From Streptomyces antimycoticus (lineage in GTDB: Bacteria > Actinomycetota > Actinomycetes > Streptomycetales > Streptomycetaceae), in assembly GCF_005405925.1 (NCBI RefSeq), contig NZ_BJHV01000001.1:6634001-6698000 (forward strand): a stretch of DNA of 64,000 bases, in the 5' to 3' direction. Below, in pieces: positions 29,157-36,593 of this stretch (the first letter of the stretch is position 1; each line of letters opens with the position of its first letter). A model generated the notes under the pieces. It did not search any database. It was given only the letters and a program-made list of their open reading frames with translations, and had not been told where the DNA came from. The position numbers and the translations under genes are program-made.

Positions 29157-29906
29157 GTGGGCAATGCCGAAGAAGAGCGAGCGCTGCACGAGCAGCGTCT
29201 GGGCCCGGTCGTGCGCCGCCGCCACCAGATGCGACCCGAGACGACCGATCAGCGGCTCCTGGACACCCAGGGGGCCACGCACTGGGTGCACGAGGACCCG
29301 TTCCGGGTGATGCGCATCCAGTCGGAGTTCGTCGAGGGCTTCGGCACCCTGGCGGAGCTCGGCCCGGCGATCAGCGTGTTCGGCTCCGCCCGTACGCCCG
29401 AGGGGTCGCCGGAGTACGAGGCGGGGGTGCGGATCGGCCGGGCCCTCGTCGAGGCGGGCTTCGGGGTGATCACCGGCGGCGGTCCCGGCGCGATGGAGGC
29501 TGCCAACCGCGGCGCGACCGAGGCGGGCGGCGTCTCGGTCGGCCTGGGCATCGAGCTGCCGTACGAGCAGGGCCTGAACCCGTACGTCGACATCGGCGTC
29601 AACTTTCGCTACTTCTTCGTACGAAAAACGATGTTTGTGAAGTATGCCCAGGGGTTCGTGGTGCTTCCCGGCGGGCTCGGCACGCTCGACGAGTGCTTCG
29701 AGGCGCTCACCCTCGTCCAGACCAAGAAGGTCACCCGCTTCCCGATCGTCCTTTTCGGCAGCGCCTACTGGAAGGGCCTGGTCGACTGGCTCACGAACAC
29801 CCTGATCGCGGAGGGCAAGGCGTCCCCGCACGATCTGGACCTGTTCCACCTCACCGACGACATCGACGAAGTGATCGACCTGGTCACCAAGGAGTCCGGC
29901 GTCTGA
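29157..29906 (+). CDS. LOG-family / TIGR00730 Rossmann protein (putative cytokinin riboside monophosphate phosphoribohydrolase)
   Basis: The 249 residues have a Rossmann-type nucleotide-binding fold with GFGVITGGGPGAMEAANRGA and the family signature VLPGGLGTLDECFE. LOG proteins cleave the N-glycosidic bond of purine ribonucleoside monophosphates; the mycobacterial homologue at the same chromosomal place (Rv1205, from memory) makes cytokinins. GTG 29157 has AAGGGAG 7 bases upstream. A possible promoter -10, TACTCT, lies at 29102-29107. The first 50 residues are charged and poorly conserved. It is convergent with the FolP-like gene, with only 46 bases between. Confidence 0.88.
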   Translation: MGNAEEERALHEQRLGPVVRRRHQMRPETTDQRLLDTQGATHWVHEDPFRVMRIQSEFVEGFGTLAELGPAISVFGSARTPEGSPEYEAGVRIGRALVEAGFGVITGGGPGAMEAANRGATEAGGVSVGLGIELPYEQGLNPYVDIGVNFRYFFVRKTMFVKYAQGFVVLPGGLGTLDECFEALTLVQTKKVTRFPIVLFGSAYWKGLVDWLTNTLIAEGKASPHDLDLFHLTDDIDEVIDLVTKESGV

Positions 29907-29952
29907 CGAGGCACTCCTCGCGCCCCGCCGGGCCGGTCCCCGCCGGGTTTCC

Positions 29953-30828
29953 TCAGGCCAGTCCCCGGCGGGCGACCGCCGGGGGCCGGTGGCCCGCGAT
30001 GGACGACACCATGTCCAGCACCTGACGGGTCTCGGCCACCTCGTGCACCCGGTAGATCTGGGCCCCCAGCCAGGCCGATACGGCGGTCGTCGCGAGCGTG
30101 CCGATCAGCCGCTCCTTGACCGGCCGGTCCAGGCTCTCGCCGACGAAGTCCTTGTTGGACAGCGAGACCAGGACGGGCCAGCCGGTCTCCGTCAGCTCGC
30201 CCAGCCGACGCGTCGCCTCCAGTGAGTGGCGGGTGTTCTTACCGAAGTCATGGCCCGGGTCGATCATGATCCCGTCGCGCCGTACGCCCAGTTCGAGCGC
30301 GCGCTCCGCGAGGTCCAGGGTGACCCGCAGGATGTCCTCCACCACATCGTCGTAGCCGATCCGGTGCGGGCGGGTGCGCGGCCGGGCCCCGCCCGCGTGG
30401 GTGCACACCAGCCCGACGCCGTGGCGGGCGGCGACCTCGGCCAGCTTGGGGTCGACCCCGCCCCAGGCGTCGTTGAGCACATCCGCGCCCGCGGCGCAGA
30501 CCGCCTCGCCGACCTCATGGCGCCAGGTGTCCACGCTGATCACCACGTCCGGATGGCGCCTGCGCACCTCGGCCACGAAGCCGACCGTGCGGCGCGCCTC
30601 CTCCTCGGCGCTCACCTCGTCACCCGGTCCGGCCTTGACGCCGCCGATGTCGATGATCGCGGCGCCGTCGGCGATGGCCTGCTCCACGCGGGCCAGGGCG
30701 GGCTCGTCACGGAAGGTCGCCCCCTGGTCGTAGAACGAATCGGGCGTCCGGTTCACGATCGCCATGATCACCCGCTCGTTCTCGCCGAACTCACGTCGTC
30801 CCAGCCGCAGCATCCGAACTTCCTTCAT
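29953..30828 (-). CDS. folP2: Dihydropteroate synthase-like protein, FolP2 type
   Basis: This is a pterin-binding TIM barrel of 291 residues. It begins MLRLGRREF and carries MAIVNRTPDSFYDQGATF where true DHPS has NVTPDSFSDGG, then DIGGVKAGPG in place of the usual DIGGESTRPG, SVDTWR, NDAWGG, IDPGHDFGKN and YRVHEVAETRQ. The loss of the STRPG loop, which holds p-aminobenzoate in real DHPS, agrees with the FolP2 subgroup. Its mycobacterial member (Rv1207, from memory) does not replace DHPS. The folate reaction is therefore doubtful here. The start is ATG 30828 (GGAAGA) or ATG 30813 (AAGGAAG). Confidence 0.8.
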   Translation of the reverse strand: MKEVRMLRLGRREFGENERVIMAIVNRTPDSFYDQGATFRDEPALARVEQAIADGAAIIDIGGVKAGPGDEVSAEEEARRTVGFVAEVRRRHPDVVISVDTWRHEVGEAVCAAGADVLNDAWGGVDPKLAEVAARHGVGLVCTHAGGARPRTRPHRIGYDDVVEDILRVTLDLAERALELGVRRDGIMIDPGHDFGKNTRHSLEATRRLGELTETGWPVLVSLSNKDFVGESLDRPVKERLIGTLATTAVSAWLGAQIYRVHEVAETRQVLDMVSSIAGHRPPAVARRGLA

Positions 30829-30854
30829 GTCTTCTTCCAGGTTGCGGGCAGCGA

Positions 30855-30901
30855 CGATAACTGTCGGAGGGGCATGGCACGATCGGGGCAGACAGTTATC
30901 G
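30855..30901. promoter_or_regulatory. 11-base perfect inverted repeat in a divergent promoter region
   Basis: CGATAACTGTC (30855-30865) and GACAGTTATCG (30891-30901) are perfect complements with centres 36 bases apart. Each arm faces outward as GACAGTTATCG towards one of the two divergent genes. They may be twin promoter elements or a two-site operator shared by the FolP2-like and DivIVA-like genes. Confidence 0.6.
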
Positions 30902-30951
30902 AGGCCGACGGACACAGACTCAACCATGCATCTGACGGGGAGACGATCACC

Positions 30952-31449
30952 GTGTTCTTGTTCTTGCTGATCGCGCTGGTCGTGGTGGTCGGCGGGGTCA
31001 CGCTCGCCGTCGTCGGCGGCGGTGACGGCCCGCTCACCGAGGCGCCCCCGGACCGCTTGGACGAGCCGCTGCCCGCCGACCGGCCGCTGGCGCGCACCGA
31101 CGTGGAGGCGCTGCGGCTCCCCATGACGCTGCGGGGCTACCGGATGGCGGATGTCGACGATGTGCTGGGCCGCCTCGGTGCCGAGCTCGCCGAGCGCGAT
31201 GCCCGGATCGCCGAGCTGGAGGCGGCGCTCGCGGGCCCGCACCCGAAGCCGTCGTCGCCCCCCGGGCCCGGCCCCGATCCCCTGTCGGCCCCGGAGAGCG
31301 ACCATGGCTTCGGGCGGGGTGGCCCCGAGGGCCCGGGCCCCGAGTGGCCCGGCTTCGACGAGGACGGCTTCGAGGGAAACCTCTTCGAGGGGCGCGGCTA
31401 CGACGGGCGCGGCTTTGAGGGACACGGCTACGAAGGGCATGGCGCATGA
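30952..31449 (+). CDS. DivIVA-domain-like membrane-anchored protein
   Basis: The 165 residues open with a membrane anchor (VFLFLLIALVVVVGGVTLAVV). A short DivIVA-type segment follows (LRGYRMADVDDVLGRLGAELAERDARIAELEAAL), a predicted coiled coil at about residues 55-90, then a Gly/Pro/Phe-rich tail with FEGRGYDGRGFEGHGYEGHG repeats. DivIVA proteins mark cell poles and septa in actinomycetes. Only the first half of a usual DivIVA domain is present. The GTG start has GGGGAGA 9 bases upstream. It overlaps the glycosylase gene by ATGA. The same pair occurs in mycobacteria (Rv1209-Rv1210, from memory). Confidence 0.75.
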   Translation: MFLFLLIALVVVVGGVTLAVVGGGDGPLTEAPPDRLDEPLPADRPLARTDVEALRLPMTLRGYRMADVDDVLGRLGAELAERDARIAELEAALAGPHPKPSSPPGPGPDPLSAPESDHGFGRGGPEGPGPEWPGFDEDGFEGNLFEGRGYDGRGFEGHGYEGHGA

Positions 31450-32042
31450 GCGGGCAAGGTGTGGTTCCGGGGCCGGACGGTCTGTTGCGCTGTCCCTGGG
31501 GGCTGGAGGCCGAGACCATGGCCGACTACCGCGTCTACCACGACACGGAGTGGGGCCGCCCGGTCCATGGCGATGACGCGCTCTATGAGCGGATCTGTCT
31601 GGAGGCGTTCCAGTCGGGGCTGTCCTGGCTGACGATCCTGCGCCGCCGGGAGGGGTTCCGGGCCGCCTTCGCCGACTTCTCCATCGCGAAGGTCGCGGAG
31701 TTCACCGAGGCCGATGAGCAGCGGCTGATCGCCGACCCCGGGATCATCCGCAACCGGGCCAAGATCGCCGCCACGATCTCCAACGCCCGCGCCGCGGCGG
31801 CCCTGGCACCCGGTGAGCTGGACGAGCTGATCTGGTCCCATGCCCCGGCCCCCGACGGCCGCCCCGTCCCGCGGACCGCCACCGATGTCGCGGCGATCAC
31901 CGCGGAGTCCACGGCCCTCAGCCGCGACCTCAAGAAGCGCGGCTTCCGCTTCGTCGGCCCCACCACGGCCTACGCCCTGATGCAGGCATGCGGCCTGGTC
32001 AACGACCACCTGGCCGACTGCCACAGCCGCGACGCGGTCTGA
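31446..32042 (+). CDS. tag: DNA-3-methyladenine glycosylase I
   Basis: This base-excision repair enzyme removes 3-methyladenine from alkylated DNA. The 198 residues have the family start LLRCPWG and YRVYHDTEWGRPVHGDD, the helix-hairpin region FQSGLSWLTILRRREGFR, and the late FRFVGPTTAYALMQACGLVNDH. Zinc ligands would be the Cys of RCPWG, the His of YHDTEW and the final Cys/His pair of DCHSRDAV. It is coupled to the DivIVA-like gene by ATGA. Its last 22 bases are the template for the tandem array downstream. Confidence 0.93.
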   Translation: MSGQGVVPGPDGLLRCPWGLEAETMADYRVYHDTEWGRPVHGDDALYERICLEAFQSGLSWLTILRRREGFRAAFADFSIAKVAEFTEADEQRLIADPGIIRNRAKIAATISNARAAAALAPGELDELIWSHAPAPDGRPVPRTATDVAAITAESTALSRDLKKRGFRFVGPTTAYALMQACGLVNDHLADCHSRDAV

Positions 32043-32162
32043 CCGCCCCGGCCGCGACGCGCTCTGACCGCCCCGGCCGCGACGCGGTCTGACCGCCACA
32101 GCCGCGACGCGCTCTGAGCCCCGGCCGCGACGCGCTCTGAGCCCCGGCCGCGACGCGCTTGA
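32021..32162 (+). repeat. Six 22-25-base tandem units echoing the tag 3' end
   Basis: Units start at 32021, 32043, 32068, 32093, 32118 and 32141, each of the form CCGCCCCGGCCGCGACGCGC-TCTGA. The first is coding and ends at the TGA stop of tag; all the others keep TGA at their ends. Confidence 0.95.
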
Positions 32163-32186
32163 GCCCCGGCCGCCGGCGGCCGGGGC
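32163..32186. terminator. Perfect 24-base palindrome between convergent genes
   Basis: GCCCCGGCCGCC joins GGCGGCCGGGGC without spacer. It sits just before the enoyl-CoA hydratase stop (32194) and after the tag array, and could fold as a hairpin with a 4-base loop on either strand. Confidence 0.6.
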
Positions 32187-32193
32187 GAGCCGG

Positions 32194-33000
32194 TCAGCGG
32201 CCGGTGAACCTCGGCTTCTCCTTGTTCACGAACGCGTTCACCGCGATGGCGTGGTCGTCCGAGGCCCCCGCGCGGCGCTGCAGTTCGTCCTCCATGGCCA
32301 GCGACTCGGTGAGGGTGTGGCCCGCGGCGAAGGCCAGGGACTCCTTGAGCGCCGCATAGGCCGCGGTGGGGCCCTCGGCCAGCCGTCGGGCGACCGCCGC
32401 GGCCTCGGCGGCCAGCTCGTCGGCCGGGACCACCCGGTGGGCGATGCCCAGGTCGAGCGCCTCCTGGGCGTCGATACCGCGCGGGAAGAGCAGCAGATCC
32501 GCCGCGCGGCCGTATCCGATCAGCCGCTGAAGGGTCCAGGAGACCCCCGAGTCGGCGGTCAGCGCGACCCCGGCGAAGGAGGTGTTGAAGGAGGCGGTGT
32601 CGGCGATGATCCGGTAGTCGGCGGCGAAGGCGAAGCCCGCCCCGGCGCCCGCCGCGACGCCGTTGACGGCGGCGACCACGGGCTTCGGCATTCCGGCGAT
32701 CGCGGTGACGATCGGGTTGTAGTGCAGCGCCACCGTGCTCATGGTCGAGCCCTCGCCGCTGCCGTCACGGTCGGCGGCCAGCAGGCCGATGTGCTCCTTG
32801 AGGTCCTGGCCGACGCAGAAGGCCCGCTGCCCGGAGCCGGTGAGCAGCACCGCCCGCACCGCCGGGTCCTCCGCGGCGTGCAGCAGCGCGTCGCGCAGCG
32901 CCACCTTGGTGTCGATGTTCAGGGCGTTCATCGCGTCGGGACGATTGAGGGTGATCGTCGCGAGGCCCTCGACGAGGTCGTAGAGCACGGTGTCGGCCAT
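32194..33000 (-). CDS. Enoyl-CoA hydratase/isomerase family protein (PaaG-like)
   Basis: This 268-residue crotonase-fold enzyme has the CoA-binding and oxyanion regions AFCVGQDLKEH and PVVAAVNGVAAGAGAGFAFAADYRI. The segment FAGVALTADSGVSWTLQRLIG has Asp at the position where PaaG-type isomerases keep a single acid, whereas hydratases keep two Glu. It may therefore isomerise a ring-epoxide or double bond in an aromatic-acid or fatty-acid pathway. The start ATG has GGAGGA 8 bases upstream. It lies alone; substrates cannot be read from sequence. Confidence 0.85.
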   Translation of the reverse strand: MADTVLYDLVEGLATITLNRPDAMNALNIDTKVALRDALLHAAEDPAVRAVLLTGSGQRAFCVGQDLKEHIGLLAADRDGSGEGSTMSTVALHYNPIVTAIAGMPKPVVAAVNGVAAGAGAGFAFAADYRIIADTASFNTSFAGVALTADSGVSWTLQRLIGYGRAADLLLFPRGIDAQEALDLGIAHRVVPADELAAEAAAVARRLAEGPTAAYAALKESLAFAAGHTLTESLAMEDELQRRAGASDDHAIAVNAFVNKEKPRFTGR

Positions 33001-33360
33001 GGCGGTCCTCCGGCGGTGAGGCGAGGCGAGTTGGCGGATGGCTCGGGCGGCGGCCGCACCGGCGGACCCGGGAAGGGGCCCGCCGCGGCGGTCAGCGCAC
33101 AGCATGCCGGAGATCATGACCGACCGACATGTGACCTGCGTCAAAGAACCGACCCTTCGTTCGGTGACGGCGGGCGTACGCTACCGCGACCCCCTCCCCG
33201 AATTGGGTGGTTTTGGGGGAGCGTCTCGTACAGGCATTGCCGACCGATGTTGGTCATCGGGTCATGCCATGCGGGATAATGAGAATGAAGCAACGTGTTC
33301 GATGCCGGTGACACCTGGGTTGTCGGCTGCGATGAGCTGGTTTCAGGAAGGGGAACGAGC
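33001..33360. other. Non-coding region with the DUF3117 promoter
   Basis: No gene is seen in these 360 bases. They include an inverted repeat CCGATG-TTGGT-CATCGG (33244-33260) and a plausible vegetative promoter overlapping it. Confidence 0.5.
33250..33280 (+). promoter_or_regulatory. Candidate promoter for the DUF3117 gene
   Basis: TTGGTC (33250-33255) and GATAAT (33275-33280) lie 19 bases apart, about 80 bases before the DUF3117 start. GATAAT is notable in such GC-rich DNA. The CCGATG...CATCGG inverted repeat overlaps the -35 and could be an operator. Confidence 0.4.
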
Positions 33361-33528
33361 ATGGCGGCCATGAAGCCGCGGACGGGCGACGGCCCGCTCG
33401 AGGTGACCAAGGAGGGGCGGGGCATCGTCATGCGCGTTCCGCTCGAAGGCGGCGGTCGGCTCGTCGTCGAGCTGACACCGGACGAGGCCGACGCCCTCGG
33501 CGACGCCCTGAAGAAGGTCGTCGGCTGA
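33361..33528 (+). CDS. DUF3117 family protein (55 aa)
   Basis: This is a small, highly conserved actinobacterial protein: MAAMKPRTGDGPLEVTKEGR at the start and LVVELTPDEADALGDALKK at the end. It is predicted to be a small alpha/beta protein without membrane segment. AGGGGAACGAGC precedes the ATG. It keeps its place between the tag/glycosylase group and the methyltransferase-sigE group, as Rv1211 does in mycobacteria (from memory). Function unknown. Confidence 0.9.
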   Translation: MAAMKPRTGDGPLEVTKEGRGIVMRVPLEGGGRLVVELTPDEADALGDALKKVVG

Positions 33529-33559
33529 CGGCTTGCGACCCACCATCACCCGCGCGCTG

Positions 33560-33596
33560 CCCCGGCGGCCGGTACGTCAGGTACCGACCGCCGGGG
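33560..33596. terminator. Bidirectional hairpin terminator
   Basis: CCCCGGCGGCCGGTAC (33560-33575) pairs with GTACCGACCGCCGGGG (33581-33596) with one mismatch, between the convergent DUF3117 and methyltransferase genes. Confidence 0.8.
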
Positions 33597-33659
33597 TAGC
33601 GCATGTAAGGGGGTTCCGGGGGTTCCGCCACGAGGCGGGGACCGGCCGGGCCGACCGTC

Positions 33660-34325
33660 TCAGCCGCGCTTGACCGCGCAGAGCAGACCGTCGCCGACCG
33701 GCAGCAGGGACGACTGCAGCACGGTGGACTCCCGTACGGTCCGCAGCAGCTCGCGCACCCGCAGCACCTCCGTGGGCTGGGCGGCGGAGTCCACGGTCCG
33801 CCCGTTGGTGAAGACCCCCTCGAAGCAGACCAGCCCGCCGGGCCGCAGCAGACGCAACGATTCGGCGAGGTAGTCCAGGCACTCCAGCCGGTCGCCGTCG
33901 CAGAAGACCAGGTCGTATCCGCCGTCGGCCAGCCGGGGCAGCACATCCAGGGCGCGGCCGGGGATGAAGCGCGCCCGGTTCCCGGTGAACCCGGCCTCGC
34001 GGAACGCCTGCCGGGCGAACTGCTGCATCTCCGGCTCGGTGTCCACGGTGGTCAGCACGCCGTCCGGGCGCATTCCGCGCAGCAGATGGATCCCCGAGAC
34101 GCCCGTCCCGGTGCCGATCTCGGCGACGACCTTGGCATCGGCGGCGGCAGCGAGCAGCCGCAGCGCGGCGCCGGTGCCCGCCGACACCGAGCGCAGCCCT
34201 GCCTCCCGGGCCCGGTCACGGGCCCAGTGAAGGGCTTCGTCCTCGGCGACGAATGCGTCGGCGAACGCCCAGCTCGTCTGCCGGTTGCCGGTAATGTCCC
34301 TCTCCTGTCCCCGTAGTTGGCGCAA
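33660..34325 (-). CDS. SAM-dependent O-methyltransferase (catechol O-methyltransferase-like)
   Basis: The 221 residues are of the caffeoyl-CoA/catechol O-methyltransferase class. The SAM loop is [19 protein letters not shown] near residue 68, the acidic ribose contact is LTTVDTEPE, and the metal/catalytic region is [17 protein letters not shown]. The substrate is unknown; the mycobacterial neighbour of sigE (Rv1220c, from memory) is of the same type. The start is drawn at TTG 34325 because TACAGT lies 5 bases upstream; a later start before [10 protein letters not shown] is possible, as GGACAGGAGAGGG precedes it. It is divergent from sigE. Confidence 0.85.
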   Translation of the reverse strand: MRQLRGQERDITGNRQTSWAFADAFVAEDEALHWARDRAREAGLRSVSAGTGAALRLLAAAADAKVVAEIGTGTGVSGIHLLRGMRPDGVLTTVDTEPEMQQFARQAFREAGFTGNRARFIPGRALDVLPRLADGGYDLVFCDGDRLECLDYLAESLRLLRPGGLVCFEGVFTNGRTVDSAAQPTEVLRVRELLRTVRESTVLQSSLLPVGDGLLCAVKRG

Positions 34326-34330
34326 CGGTG

Positions 34331-34336
34331 ACTGTA
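34331..34336 (-). promoter_or_regulatory. Candidate -10 hexamer for the methyltransferase gene
   Basis: On the minus strand TACAGT lies 5 bases before TTG 34325, suggesting a leaderless mRNA. Confidence 0.35.
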
Positions 34337-34349
34337 TCCGCTGCGCACG

Positions 34350-34375
34350 GGAACCCGCAGATGGGACCAGGCGTT
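34350..34375 (+). promoter_or_regulatory. ECF-type promoter (GGAAC - 18 bases - GTT) before sigE
   Basis: GGAAC at 34350-34354 and GTT at 34373-34375 (within GCGTTG) match the classical ECF sigma promoter, also in spacing. Transcription would start near 34382, 14 bases before the sigE start. This suggests that SigE transcribes its own gene. Confidence 0.65.
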
Positions 34376-34395
34376 GTAGAAGCCGGGGGGACCGT

Positions 34396-35274
34396 ATGGA
34401 TCACGACCAAATGCAGGTCAAAAATGCTTATCCGGAGCTAACGGGCGAGGTGGATATGGTAGGGGCTCTACTGGACACCACCAGAGCCGATAGGGGAGGT
34501 GCGGCTGCGGCCGGTGACCGGCGAGTGCTGAAGCGCTTTCGCAGGTCATTGGGCGAGCCGAAATCCGTGACCAACACCGCTGACCGTTCTCGCCCCCGTA
34601 GCCCAAAGGGCACGGGAGGTGCGCCCCTCGCCGAGCCCGCCACCACCGCGACCTTCGCCACGGACGCGGACGCGCCGGCGTGGACGCCTCCTACCTGGGA
34701 GGAGATCGTCAGCACGCACAGCGCACGGGTCTACCGCCTCGCCTACCGGCTCACCGGTAACCAGCACGACGCCGAGGATCTCACCCAGGAGGTGTTCGTC
34801 CGCGTCTTCCGCTCGCTGTCGACGTACACCCCGGGCACGTTCGAGGGCTGGCTGCACCGCATCACCACCAATCTCTTCCTCGACATGGTCCGCCGTCGGC
34901 AGCGCATCCGCTTCGACGCCCTCGGCGAGGACGCGGCGGAGCGGCTCCCCAGCCGCGAGCCCTCTCCCCAGCAGCACTTCAACGACACCCACTTCGACGC
35001 CGATGTGCAGCAGGCGCTGGACACCCTCGCCCCGGAGTTCCGCGCCGCCGTGGTGCTCTGTGACATCGAGGGGCTGTCCTACGAGGAGATCGCTGCCACC
35101 CTGGGCGTCAAGCTGGGCACCGTGCGCAGCCGCATCCACCGCGGCCGCTCGCATCTGCGCAAGGCGCTGCAGCACCGTGCCCCCGCGGCGCGGACCGGTC
35201 AGCAGCATGAGGTCGCCGCGGTGGCGCCGCGTGTCACGGCCCCCCGGCTGAGCGGGGAGGTCGGAATCGCGTGA
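34396..35274 (+). CDS. sigE: ECF RNA polymerase sigma factor, SigE type
   Basis: The 292 residues have a long N-terminal extension (about 90 residues, poorly conserved). Region sigma2 follows ([33 protein letters not shown], then [21 protein letters not shown]), and region sigma4 ([41 protein letters not shown]). It directs RNA polymerase to envelope-stress promoters. The next gene is its anti-sigma factor, overlapping by GTGA. It corresponds to mycobacterial SigE (order sigE-rseA-htrA-tatB), not to the sigma factor called SigE in S. coelicolor. ATG 34396 follows GGGGGGA at short spacing; ATG 34456 is an alternative. Confidence 0.93.
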   Translation: MDHDQMQVKNAYPELTGEVDMVGALLDTTRADRGGAAAAGDRRVLKRFRRSLGEPKSVTNTADRSRPRSPKGTGGAPLAEPATTATFATDADAPAWTPPTWEEIVSTHSARVYRLAYRLTGNQHDAEDLTQEVFVRVFRSLSTYTPGTFEGWLHRITTNLFLDMVRRRQRIRFDALGEDAAERLPSREPSPQQHFNDTHFDADVQQALDTLAPEFRAAVVLCDIEGLSYEEIAATLGVKLGTVRSRIHRGRSHLRKALQHRAPAARTGQQHEVAAVAPRVTAPRLSGEVGIA

Positions 35275-36197
35275 CCCGATCAGGCGGTCCGTCCCCCGCC
35301 GAGCAGCATCTCGGCGACCGCCTTGCGGCTCTGGTCGACGGTGAGCTGGGGCATGACGCGCGTGAGCGCGTCCTCGCCCATCTCGCCACCTGCTGCAAGT
35401 GCAAGGCGGAAGCCGATGCTCAGCGTCGGCTGAAAAGCGTGTTCGCCCAGACGGCGCCCCCGGCACCGTCCGAGGGCTTTCTGGCCCGTCTGCAGGGCCT
35501 GCCGGCCGCGGGCGACGACGGTATGGGCGGCTCCCCCTTCGGGGGCCCGAGCGTCTTCGGCCCGCGCGAGATGCGCGGCACCCCACGGGACGTGCGCGAG
35601 CTGCGCGACGTTCGGGAGCCGGAGGAGAGACGGGAGCGGGCGTTCGCCTTCGTGCCCGCGATGCCTCCGGGCACCGCGATCGCACCGGCGGCATCGGCCC
35701 GTGCCTCACGTCAGCGCGGCTTCAGGATCCACGAGGTCGAGCGCTCCGCCCCGCGCCGCAGGTTCGCCTTCGCCGCGGCCGGAGCGGTCTCGCTGGCGGC
35801 CTTCGCGCTCGGCGCCGCCCTTCCGCTGGACGCGGCGGTCGACCCCCCGGGAAGTTCGGCCGACGGTGCCGACACCGCGGTCGCCCCGGTCGAGGCCGCC
35901 GACGTCGCCGTGAGCACGGGCGTGCGGGAGCGGACCCGCCAGGAGGTGGGGCTGCTGGCCACCACGGACGCCCGGACGGGCACCCCGTCCCCGACGGCCA
36001 CCCCGCATCCGCCGGCCCTGCGCCAGCCCGTCGGAGCGGCGCTGAATCCGCTGATACAGCCGATCCTCTCGGTCACGGAGCTGCTGCGGACAGCGAACTC
36101 CACGCCCCCGGCCCCCGCGCCGACCCAGCTGGAGGTCCCGTCCCGGCCCACCTCGGGCGGGTCGCCGTATCTCGGGGTCAGCGCGCCCCCGAAGTAG
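35271..36197 (+). CDS. rseA: Zinc-containing anti-sigma factor (RseA-like) of SigE
   Basis: The N-terminal 60 residues form a ZAS domain: [20 protein letters not shown], then HLATCCKC with the H-x3-C-x2-C zinc motif. A disordered stretch leads to one membrane segment near residue 175 ([20 protein letters not shown]) and an outside Pro/Thr-rich tail of about 110 residues. It would hold SigE inactive at the membrane until stress. The GTG start overlaps the sigE stop, so both are made in step. The transmembrane design implies release by proteolysis or phosphorylation; the zinc motif also permits redox control. Confidence 0.9.
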   Translation: MTRSGGPSPAEQHLGDRLAALVDGELGHDARERVLAHLATCCKCKAEADAQRRLKSVFAQTAPPAPSEGFLARLQGLPAAGDDGMGGSPFGGPSVFGPREMRGTPRDVRELRDVREPEERRERAFAFVPAMPPGTAIAPAASARASRQRGFRIHEVERSAPRRRFAFAAAGAVSLAAFALGAALPLDAAVDPPGSSADGADTAVAPVEAADVAVSTGVRERTRQEVGLLATTDARTGTPSPTATPHPPALRQPVGAALNPLIQPILSVTELLRTANSTPPAPAPTQLEVPSRPTSGGSPYLGVSAPPK

Positions 36198-36593
36198 TGC
36201 GACGGCGGTGACGGCGCGATGTCGCCGGCCGCCCGTCTCTTTGCCGATCATGACAAGGTCTTTTCGTCCGCCCTGCGCGAGCGCCGACGGACCTGATTGA
36301 ATCGGCTCCGGGCAGCGCGGCTCGGGCGGGTGAGCCCAGGGGCGCGGTGCCCTGGTCCCGGATGCTTGGCCTCACCGGCCGGGGGCACTCCCAGCGGTGG
36401 CTGGGGTAAGCCGAAGGGCGCCGTAGTGTGTCCGGGTGCTTGGGCTGACCGGCCGGGGGCACCTCCCAGCGGTAGCTGGGGGCGAGCCGAAGGGGCGCGC
36501 TCGCTGTCGACTCCACAGGGGGTACCTCCCAGCGGTAGCTGGGGAGACTGAGGCGCCCCGGAGGCGAACCGAGCCCTCAAAAAAGGGGAGATC
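36198..36593. other. Non-coding region with three hairpin elements before htrA
   Basis: No gene is seen in 396 bases. Three copies of the CCCAGC-GGTA-GCTGGG hairpin element occupy its second half, two of them within a larger duplicated block of about 76 bases (36360-36410 and 36430-36486, both ending GAGCCGAAGGG-like). Confidence 0.7.
36381..36545. repeat. Three copies of the dispersed hairpin element
   Basis: Copies at 36381-36407, 36455-36482 and 36518-36545 read GGGGG(C/T)ACCTCCCAGCGGT followed by AGCTGGGG. They match the two copies at 6088-6180. They may attenuate read-through from the sigE-anti-sigma pair into htrA. Confidence 0.85.

Noticed and set aside
28685..30025. Long plus-strand frames over the 98-base repeat region
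   Set aside because: The 98-base period is not a multiple of three, so the frame changes at each copy; no ribosome site or conserved protein is seen.
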